Positions 21,389 to 32,900 of a stretch of 64,000 nt of DNA are shown here, piece by piece. The notes beneath the pieces were generated by a model, which saw only the letters and a program-made list of their open reading frames with translations, did no database searches and was not told the DNA's origin. How positions within the stretch are numbered: position 1 is the stretch's first letter; every line of letters starts with the position of its first letter. The stretch is taken from NCBI RefSeq assembly GCF_037042905.1, contig NC_087258.1, positions 8,100,501 through 8,164,500 of the forward strand, read 5' to 3'. This stretch comes from Lytechinus pictus (lineage: Eukaryota > Echinodermata > Echinoidea > Temnopleuroida > Toxopneustidae). The position numbers and the translations under genes were made by a program.

Positions 21389-24300
21389 AAAAAAAAGGAA
21401 AGAAAGAAAGGAAAAAAAGAAAAAACGAAGAAGGAAGGAATGAAGGAAGAAAGAAACAAACGACTGAATAAAAGGAGAAAAAATATGAATTCATGAACAT
21501 CTACTATTATCATTTCTGTTAAAATCATCATCATCATGTACCTCTATTATTATTTGTACTTTTTTGTCATTTGTATTACCATTATATTACTACTAGATTT
21601 ATCATTAATATACATTATCATTATTTCCATCACCACCATAATTATCATCACCACCATCATCATCATCACCACCATCACCACCATCATCATCATCATCATC
21701 TACATCGACATCATCGTCGTCGTCATCACCATCATCGTCGTCATTATTATCATTGTCGAACTCATTATTATTATTATCATCATAATCATCACCATCATCA
21801 TCATCGTCATCATAATCCTTATTATCATCATCATAGCCATCATCATCATCGACATCATTATCATCACCAACATCATCTTCATCATCAGCATCATCTTCAT
21901 CATCATCACCACCATCATCATTATCATCATCATCAACATCGTCATCATCGTCGTCATCATTATCAACATCATTATTATTATTATTACCATCATCATTATT
22001 ATCATCAACATCACCATCGTCATCACCATCATCATTATCATCATCATCAAAATCGTCATCATCGTCATCATTATCATCATCATCAACATCATTATCATCA
22101 TTATCAACATCATCATCACCATCATTATTATTAACATCATCATCATCTTTTTCATCATAAGTATCATCGTCATAATCTTGTTCCTCCTCCTCATCATCAC
22201 CACCATCATCCTTGATAGCACTTACCTGAGATGCTTTGACGAGCCCCACAATGCCCAATGGTAGGCAGAACATCATTGTGACGATGACAGCAAATCCAGT
22301 ATAATCTCGAATAGGTTGCTGCGAGGGAGCCTGTCTGACCATTCCCTGGTTATGTGGAACATTTTAAATGGGATGGGGGAAATATGATGGAGCAATAAGT
22401 TTTGGCATTCATAAAAACCACTTCTTTCTCTTCTTTTGCAATGGAAAAATCTTTTTAAAATAAAATTTGGTGAGCAAAATAGGATCCCGTTTCGTAAACG
22501 AAAGTTACAATTTTGGCAATCATGGCATTATCATGGTAAATACCGTGAAAATTTGAGGTTTTAAATAACTTTTGGCATTTTTTATAGCAGGAATTTTTAA
22601 GCAACGATGGCTTTCTTTTAGCGTGTACTACACATTTATGATGTGAATTCCACATATCAGCAAGCTCTAGCTAATTGATCACACAGAGAAATTGAAATGA
22701 ATTCAGTTAACATAATGTACTTACGGTAACAGTTGCAACAAACAATTACATGGGCGGATCAAGGGGCGGCCCGAGGGCCCCAGGCCCCTCCCCCCCCCCC
22801 CTATTGGCGGAGCAACAAAAAAAGAAAAAAGGGGAAAGAAAGAAAAAAATAAAAAGAAGGGGAAAGGAAGGAGGACAAAAGAAGAGGAAAATAAGAGGAG
22901 GGAGACGAGTGAATAAAATAAGGTCAGGGGAAGACTTGGAAAATGATTTGAAAATATACATTTCATGTCACTTTATAAAATTTTCGCTCGCGCTTCGCAC
23001 TCGCATAGCCTGTTCGATAAGATACATATCTTGCTCAATAGGCTGATATGTAGCTAAAATACCAAGTTTTGAAGTCAATGCATATTTCAGCTCGGACAAC
23101 GAGCTCTTATTATTTTGATTGATTTACAAATTAATTTTTTAAAGTGCTCTGTAAAATGTCCGTTTTATGGTGTAATTATCATTTGCAGCTTTTTGCGCTT
23201 TGTGCTTGCATTATTTGCTTTGCCAAGTCGGCCTACATATTGACTTTGTTTATTCCATAAGATTCTTTATATGTTAATTCTATAACAAACTACTTAAAAT
23301 CGCCCTTTTACGACAGTTTAAAAAAAAATCGTCTCGCGCTTTGCGCTCGCATTAATAGTTAAAGGACAAGTCGACCTCAACAAAAAACGATTTGAATAAA
23401 AAGAGAAAAATTCAACAAGCATAACACTGAAAATTTCATCAAAATCGGATGTAAAATAAGAAAGTTATGACATTTTAAAGTTTCGCTTAATTTCACAAAA
23501 CATTTATATGCACATCCTGGTTGGTATGCAAATGAGGAGACTGATGACGTCATCCACTTACTATTTCTTTTGTATTTTATTATATGAAATATGATATGCT
23601 AATTTTCTCTTCATTGAGAAGTGAAACAGTGATTAATTCCTCCCTGAACATGTAGAATTAGCATTGTTTAATACTACATGGTTCAGACGAGCCGGTCCCT
23701 ATTGTCAAATCTGTAAAAGATGGAATATTGTATAATTCAAACAATAAAAAAACAAAAGAAATAGTGAGTGATAAACATCATCGACTGACTCATTTGCATT
23801 ATACTGAGTTGTACAGATCACTATTTTGTGAGAAATAAGCGAAACTTTAAAATGCCATAACTTTCTTATTTTACATCCGATTTTGATGGAATTTTCAGTG
23901 TTATGCTAGTTTGATTTTCCTCTATTTATTCAAATCAACATTTTGCTGGGGTGGACTTGACCTCTAAAAATATATCAACTCATAAATCTTATTCGTGATT
24001 ACAAAAGTGCTTTAAATATCCAGTCTTCAGGCCATAAATGTCAACAAATTTTTACTCACTAATTAGGCTTATTAAATTTATAAATATGATGATAAAATTT
24101 TAATGAATTCCTAATAACTAAATTGTCCATTTTTTCAGAAAGTTTCATATCGCGTTTAGGGAGAGGAATAGGAAGATATTCATCATTTTCATATGATGAC
24201 AAAATGTCCTTAGGCCTAGAATGTCCAGGTCCTAGGTCAGAATAATAAAAGTTATCAGCTAGTGCTTCGCACTCGCATCATTTATTAAGTGTTATCCACA

Positions 24301-26873
24301 TACACTTCACAATTTCCCTACACAGTGCTTTAGATAGTGCTTGAATTCACCCTTTTATACCGGAATATCAAATATTTTCCGCTCGCGCTTCGCGCTTGCA
24401 TTATTGATTTTCATGATATTATTGTATATATTTTACCTTGTACAGAATTTCGCAATTCAGCCTTCGGCTGCGATGAAGTTTTCTTAATAAACCATTTCAA
24501 TTTCAATAAAAATGAAATGTATTCTGAATGCCAAGATTAAATCTAACTCTAAAACACGCGCACACATGTTTATTGATATATGCAGCTTGATCTTTATTCA
24601 AAACGTGCTAAAATTATCCAGTTTGCGCTTGCATCATTAATGTAGGAAGTTCTTTTTACATGATTTAGAAAAAAAATGAATAGTGTCCCATTTTTAGGTC
24701 TGAAATCTCAATTTTTCCGCTTGTCCTTCGCGCTCGCATCAATTGTTTACATTTACACCTATACCGCTTATTTCAAAGAGTGCTTAGAATGCCAATTTTT
24801 TTAGGTCGGAATGTCAAAACATTTTCAGCTCGCGCTTCGCGCTCGCATTATCTAAAAGTTGAAATATGTATCGTCTTAATGGCTAACTGCAAATCGGTCT
24901 TAACATGTCCTTTCTCGATCAAGCCAGAACCAATATTAAAAATTTCTGCTCGCGGTTCGCGCTCGCAGTAATTTGCCACCTTTCGCAATCATCACGGACG
25001 CTAATATTAGGGTCCCCTAACACAAATGTTGACGCTTAATCATACACTTGATTTTTAAGATTGATTGTACATGATAGTCAATAGAATCAAACGTAGAAAG
25101 CTGCTCTACATTCAATGCTAAGATTTGTGTTACAGGGGGGTTACAGGCCCTACAGATCTGCTTTTCGTTTGCAAAATTCTTTCCCGCGACACCCGCGCGC
25201 CATACATGCATGTATTACGACTGATGGCTGGAGATATTCGAAATGCAGGACCTAAAATAGAATATGAGATGGATAAGAAAGTGGTTTTTCAAACAAATCG
25301 AGTACATATTGAGTGAGGAAAAACTTTCTAAATTAAGGCTTAGATATAGATCATTACAGTCCATCGAATCGATATTGCATTTAATGTGGATTATTGGTGG
25401 ATCTCTGGCAATTGATTCCATGGGTCAGATTACCTCTCTAGCCGAACCATTTCGCATATGTACACAGCGTATGCAATACGTTTGCATGCGGGTTTCTTTT
25501 GTTTCTTTTGTTCACTCCTTCTACACAAACGATACGCCTCTAGCACACGATGTAAAGGGTATTATGTTTTACTTTCCCCAGAAATGGGGGTTAGATTCAA
25601 ATTCCGGGGGGACCACTTCCATTGATGAGTGGATACCAGGCACGACCATGGGGTTTCGAAAAGTACCCTAAACAAGGGAAGCAAGTCTTTTCCCGATTAT
25701 GAAAATGCATCTTTTAACAATTATTTGGCTTGTGAAACCCTACAAGTATTGGAAATATTTCCTTTTTTCAGTATTTTAATCATCGTTTTTGACACCTTTA
25801 TAACGTTACATAGGCCTATACGTAACGTACTTACCCACTCTTTCCCTTTTTACGCGTTGTTGCGCCTGGTATCCACTCTTCAATGAAAGTGGGGCCCCGG
25901 GCGGCCTCTCGAGCTCTGGGAGGAACCAAATGTGGATTTGGAAAGTCGTCCTAAATCGGATACATCGCTGTTACCATAGTAGCAACCCGAATTTTGCACA
26001 CGAAACGCAAATTGAATGTTTCCGTTCCAGATGCGAAACGAAAAAAAATATCATGTCACACAATTTGCATTGCAGGACAGAGTTTTAAGACCATGACGAC
26101 GGGCCCAAAAGTCTCTTCTAAAATCAACTAACGTCGTAAATAAGCGTTCGCGTTCTTCCAACGAAAGGTCGGGATTATCTAGTTACATACGCATCTTGTT
26201 CAGGTTCACAAACATTGCCCAGAATATTCAATTTTCAGGACAAAATACATGAAATTCCAAAAAATTTCAGCTCGCGCTTTGCGCTTGCACTATTCAAATA
26301 GGGCTTATAATGAGATTATTACACTTGTTTATGTTGTTTTATAAGAATAAAGCTAAGAAATGACCGTTAGGACATCGGCGTTTTGCCCCCCCCCCCAAAA
26401 AAAAAAAAAAAAATGGAGGGAAAAGGAAAGGGATAAGTGAAATATATGCCTATAAATTGTCAAATGTTATGTGAAAATCTATCATAAACTTTGATTTTTG
26501 TGATCAAACCCCCTCAAAATTTTTGGCTCATTACGCCACTGAGACAACCCCTTCAAAGAAACAAACAAAAATCAACATTGAGCGGCCGATCGGGGAAAAT
26601 ATGGGTGAAACAAATTCGCCCCCCCCCCCCTATTGGCTGGGGCTGGATCCGCCCTGCAATAATATATCATTATTAAAGGACTAATACATCAAAATAACAT
26701 TGTAATTAAAAAAAAGTCAAAAGGAATATTACATAGGAATGTATCGAAAATGAATATAAAAAGAAAATTATTTTGATATCACTTTTGCTTACGATGAGAT
26801 AGAAGGAGGGGATCATTATGAATACAGAGTTCTGTGTTGTTGCAAACGGTACCACATTTATGTAAATGATTAC

Positions 26874-26906
<33 letters not shown>

Positions 26907-29900
26907 GTGATATTTCATTTAGCGCGCACACCGTCCAGAGACGCTCATGGCGCTAGGCCAGCAACAGTTCCTTTAGATAACAAATATTATATACACGTTC
27001 ATTACAAACAGCTACTTAGATATAAATAGAAATCTTGAGTCACTACAAGTATCATCCTGGAAATTCCCAGCTACATGCCTTTGCATTATCCTCATCGCTT
27101 ATATAAAGTTCTTGTCGAAGCCATGGAATTATCATTATCATCATGTTTTCCGATACGTGAAAAAACGAAGAAAAAATTCGAAGAATTTGATTAATGAAAT
27201 AGGTCTGCTATTAGTGGCCCCTCTCTGTTCACGAAATCCCGTCAGAGACAAACAATAGATATTATTTTATATGGGGTATTTTATGCAGTTTGGCAACAGT
27301 ATATTCATAGAGCTATATTGAACTCTTTCATTGAATACATGATACATTGAATAGAAAATCCTTTCTGAGTGACTTATAGCAAGCAATTCCATTAACATGA
27401 CTTAATACCTTAATACCAGTGAGATTAAGGAATGTATGACGATTGGAATTATAAGATATTCCAACTCACGTGATCCACTAGCTGTGCGGTATTATCGGTA
27501 TCAACTGATTGATTAGAAGGCGGGACTCCGGTTGTGACGTAATTCTTTCGTGGAGGGTAGCCAGAAGAAACTGGGTATCCATTACCGGTAATGGGCATTT
27601 TCCTGTCATTTGTCATGTTTACTTCCGTGGCTGTAAAATATGACAAATTGCAAAATGCTTCACTATTATTGCAAACATTGAAATGTGAGACCAAATGATT
27701 GCACTTGTTGAACAGAATACAAACAAGAATATGGAAACAATTTAAAGATATAGGGTGAATAACAAGACACAACTACGAACTACATTATATTAATCAAAGT
27801 TCTGAAAGTACTAAAATCTAAATGATAAATCTAAATCAAAATCTAAGACTCGATTTTTAGCAAGTGCTTCCCTGTCGTACAATTGGCAGCTATAGTTGCC
27901 CAATAATTTGTTATGTTTAACCAATTTACAGCCAGAAAATCAACTTCATATTTTTTTTCACGTTGTTGTACTGGCAAGGAATCCACAATTCGTTTGATCA
28001 TATAAAAAATTGTGGTTAACATAGACATTTTTTAGTTGTATTTTTGCATCAGTTGTATTTTTGCATCAGTCTTTTAAAGAGTTGATTTCGGATATTGCCG
28101 CGAGCAGAATCAATATTTCCCCCATAAAACACGCGTGATATAGCGGTTGTGTGTAGTAATACACGTACTTCTATGGGTCGAGCAAAATGCGAGTGTGCGA
28201 GGGCATTCAGCTCAGAATTGACCAATGACAGAACGGTACGATGTCTCTCGCCGAGCTATCACTAAACGCTACTCGCCCATTCGCTATTGTTATATGAATA
28301 TTCAAGAAGCAATATACCTATCATCAGGGAAATCCGTTTATGCAAAATAAATTGGATTACTGGGTGGTTTAAGATATTTTAGAAGAGAAAGTGTTGAATT
28401 GTAAAATAATAATAATAGTAATAATAATAGAACAGTTTTTGTATAGCGTATTACACCTTTCTAAGGTCTCAATGCGCGTTAGGAAAAGAAGAAAAGGTGA
28501 GGGGAAACTGCTGAAAATGCTTTGATGATATTATTTTCAGTTAAATAAATATGTTTTCAATGCAGATTTAAATTGCCCAATTCTATCAATTTGCCTTAAA
28601 TTTAGTGTGATACTATTCCAGAGTTCCGGCGCTGCGTGCGCATACCCCCGTTCGCCATAAAACTTTGTCTTAACAACAGGTACGCTACATAAATCCTTAT
28701 GAAGTGATCTAAGATTTTGAACAGATTCATATTTTACAAGTAACTCAGACCGATAAGATGGAGCCATTTTGTCGAACACACTAAAATGAGAGTAGTAAGA
28801 TCTTGAACTTAAAGGGATGGTCCGGGCTGAAAATATATATGTCTAAATAAATAGAGTAAAATTCACAGAGCAAAATGCTGAAAATTTCATCAAAATCGGA
28901 TAACAAATAACAAAGTGGAAATTCGAAGTTTTACTAGGAAGTACTCAAAGAAAAAAGCAAAAGAAAGAAAAGAAAAGATTACAAGGTTAGAAAAAGAAAT
29001 TGTAAATTAGAATAACTACAACAAAGACCAGGTAATAAGAATAGGGGTTCAATTGACATCTTAACAAGAAAAAGAAATGAATTAAAAACAATATATACTA
29101 TTATGTTAATGACGGTAAAAAAAATCAGATCTCGAGCGCCGTGGTTTGAAAGTGGGGAAAAGGAAGCTGCATATTTTTAACAATTGACAGATTCTAATTA
29201 ATGGGAAAAAATGTGTAATTAAAAACTTAAGGTAAATTAAAATATAATCAGTGATGAAAATAGTATTTTAAATGAAATTCGAAGGTTTTATTCATCGTTA
29301 TACGCTAAATCAGAGGCAGGATTATGCAACAATAAATTTTATGTTTTTTCCCCAATAGCTTACCCGAACTAACAAAAAATCGAAGCAATCACTGTGAAGG
29401 AAAAATAAACCAAGGTGATTGTATTGAAATTTTTAGAGAAATGCAACTTAATAAATCCCCGGGGAATGATGGACTGAGCGTCGAGTTTTACATTACATTT
29501 TGGCATGTTGTAGGCGATTTGGTTATTAATGCGCCTATTGTTAGTATGCTATATTAACATGATAAAGAATTATCTCCCTCTCATGGGCAAGCAGTAATTA
29601 CACTAACACTTCAGGGAGATAAAGACCCAATAGTCATTAGCAACTAGAGACCCATTTCACTTCTCAATGTAGATTATAAAATTCTCACTAAGATACTTTC
29701 TAAAAGAATATAAGGAGATTTTGAGTAACATTGTTTCAGTTGACCATGTAGGTTATTGTAAGATTGATTAATGACATGATATTTCATACCTCAAATGTAA
29801 ATAAATCAGGTTATTTATTAGCAATCGATTTTGAAAAGGCTTTCGATTCTATTTCACACGCTTTTCGTCAAAAGGCACTTTGTAAAAGAAAAGTGCAATC

Positions 29901-32900
29901 AGTCCAGGATAGGCCCCATAGAAAAGTGGCTAAATCTTCTTTTTTTTTCCTTTTTTTTTCTTTGGACGGTTCTCGTCTATTCGAGGGTGCTGATTACGAA
30001 TCTGAATGATGCCACTCGTGTAACCTTGAGCATTTTCCGCAAATTGGCAAAATCCAATATGGCCGCCAAAATATGCAAATTACCCATGAAAATCATAAAA
30101 TTGCCCGTGCATTGTCTATAAAATTGTGGTGCAGGAGTGAAATAATCTCGTAAAAAATGATTTGTGACAATTTTTTTATATTCAAAATGGCCGCCATAGA
30201 CGCTTGTTAACTCTATTATGTACAATATGAATGGACTCATTTTTACAAAATTGAGCACTAAAATGCAAGTAATTCTTAGAGTGAAGTAATAAATGAAAAC
30301 ATGATTGCTAACGAAATGTATCATTTGTTATGTCATGTATATGATAATTGATGTATTTTGATATTCAAAATGCCACCAATCCCCCTATTATGTACAATGT
30401 TAATGGGGACAAAAAAAATCACAAGATTGAGTACTAAAATGCATATTATTAACTAGTGGAATACTGAATAAATACATAATTTTTATTTTATTAACAGCCA
30501 CAATTATATATCGTAATATGAATGATAGTTGTAGTGATATTAAAATTAATCAGGAGACTTTTTGATAACCCAATATGCGAAATAGTAGGTCTCACTTAAA
30601 AAAAATAGTGCAGGTATTCTCGTAATTACCAGGCATGCCAGGGTGCCGAGAGAAAACCTAAGACGCTCCATCTCGCACTTAAAATTCTAGCCTTCTAAAG
30701 AATAAAATGAGACTAACTCTGTATATATATATATATATATGCGTCAAATGTAGCACTCAAAGAAGTAATCCTCTGAGTCAGTTAATAAACTTAAACCTTT
30801 ATAATATCTATTGAGGTTAATGAAGTAAAAGTTCTGACACATAAGATTGCGGCGTTAATTTTATTTGCATGTATGTATGTGTTTGTATCTATTACAATTT
30901 TCATCAGACGATTATAGTTTCTCGTTGACTAGTTAATTGCGATCATGCAGTCCATTTCCAAGCTCCCCAACTGTGATCTGTTTGTAATCAAGTAAAGAAT
31001 CGTTACTCCATGTTAAAAAATAAATCATATTTTAAAGCACTTCATAATCGGCACATTCCGAATGCATGATTTATAAATAAGATGAGAGAAAGGCGCTCGG
31101 TTTCAATATTGCAACACGAGGTTAAAACAAATCGTCAAAAAAATAATACTTAAATACCTAAAAGAATATTTAGGTGATAAAGGTGTTTTTAAACAGAGAC
31201 AAGCAGGATGTGTAGGACCGAGGTAGGACTTAAATTGGCAATGGTACTGAAAACAGTGTTTATCAAGACTTTCAGCGTAATACAATTCTTACAGAGCAGG
31301 GTACAGATAAGTTATAAGTTTAAGTTATTACATATCGGTTTTCCAGCTCAACTTCACATTTAAATCATTTAATTTAATGTTATGACCATTTTTTTTTGTA
31401 TTAAGTAGTTTTTATTGACAACTTCAATTCATATACAAAATAAAATATATATAACAAATAGAAGTTTGATGTCTTTACAAATTGATAAATACCTTGACAA
31501 CTTATGAATTTAACATCATTTTTTTTCTTGAATGTTACAATAAAACACAATCATATCAGACATCTTCTAAAACATAATTATAAATAACATTGATAATAAT
31601 AATATGATTAAGAATAAACTTCTACAATAAATTCAACATATTGAAATTTTTTTTTCAGTGTCAAATACACAAAAATAAATCATTAATAAAACCTAACGAA
31701 TTGAAGCCATCAGCATATTTTAAAAAAAAACCCATTGCCTCGGCCTCTTCACTCAAATAAAATCAATCTCAACAACAAACCCAGCCCTGGACCCTACCCC
31801 CATCCCCCCGACCCTCCCTAAAACACCCCCATCCCCTATCCGGTGGAGAGCTGGCTCTGGGCTCCAATAAATGGTCTAATAGTTAAGTTTTCCCATTTAG
31901 AGAAATGGATTGTAAGAGTCCCCCTCTTTGTTGCTAAATTCTTTTCTTCTCTTTGATCCCCCCTAATACTATTTTTTATTTCATTCAATGAAGGAGGTTT
32001 TTTTAATTCTCGGTTTTTGTAAATAAGATATTTAACTAAAATCAAAACATGATTAATTAACTGATATTTACCTTTACTTTTCTCCTGCTTCCCGAAAAGA
32101 ATTTCCTGCCAACTAAATTTATTTATTTCAAAATTTAAACTTCTTGCACACATATCCCAAAGTGATTTTGAAAATTCACAAGTATAAAATAGATGTTCAT
32201 ACGTTTCTTCTTCCTTTTCACAAAATGAGCATAAATTGGTCGAAACAAGACCAAAACGGAAAAGGTGGTGATTAGTGTATATAATATTATGCAAAAGTTT
32301 ATACTGAAACTCCCTTAATCGACTATTCAGTGTGCAATATCTTAGTCTTAAAAATATACTTTCTACTTCCTTATTGGTAAGATCATAATTCGTTCTAATT
32401 TTGTCGAGAATAGAAGGTTTAATGTCATTTTTATTCAACAGCTGTTCGTATATTTCTTTTGATTTTAAAGGAATAAATTAGTTGTTTTCTTACCCAAATT
32501 TAAATCGATTCCAGAGTTATGCTTTGCATTTATTTCGATATTGTTCTTCCAACTAACGGGTAAACAGGCATATATATGCTTGATCTTTTTAACATCATTT
32601 GCATCTAAATTCAAATTAAGAAAATGTGTATCACATTTTAGTTTACCATTATTATCCAAAATATGATGCAATTTATAAACCTCTTTATCGTATAGAATCT
32701 TATCAAATATACAACTACCTTTATATCGAATAAGCTTATTATTAAAAATCACCACTTTCCCAAACTCTGTACTTCTAATATGTCTTATATTTACCCACTC
32801 TTCTAATAAGTCCATGTAAAATTTGGAAGCTGTTACTTTCAATAAACCTGGTATATAGTCACATGAAAATATCAAATCTCCACCCAAATGTTTAGTGGCA

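Larger units (their letters stand above)
22749..26656. mobile_element. 3.9-kb insertion in intron 2 of dispanin A with GGGCGGATC ends and mirror-repeat array
   Basis: Left end CATGGGCGGATC, right end GGATCCGCCCTG. The intron of gene B runs without it (GTTGCAACAACAGTTATCC), so the insert postdates the duplication. Inside: units with the GCTCGCGCTTCGCGCTCGC core at about 22985, 23331, 24257, 24381, 24714, 24827, 24944 and 26270. It also holds a complete foldback (23360-23967) and an old repeat copy (25270-26175). The target duplication is unclear. It may be several elements nested together. Confidence 0.6.

Noticed and set aside
21024-22342. Several frames of 158-245 codons on both strands
   Set aside because: Composition is Phe/Leu/Ser, Ile, His, Asp or Met runs produced by the GAAA and TCA microsatellites. 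Only the part 22226-22345 minus is a real exon.
22749-22756. Target-site duplication for the 3.9-kb insert in gene A
   Set aside because: Left flank AACAATTA and right flank CAATAATA are merely both AT-rich; no alignment gives a convincing repeat.
24780-24971. Repeated peptide SARASRSH in many short frames
   Set aside because: It is the translation of the mirror-repeat core in one frame; the frames share no further protein-like sequence.
22985-26290. CRISPR-like array (short conserved core, regular spacing)
   Set aside because: Cores are imperfect, spacing is 100 bases to over 1 kb, spacers resemble each other, and the genome is eukaryotic. It is a dispersed repeat.
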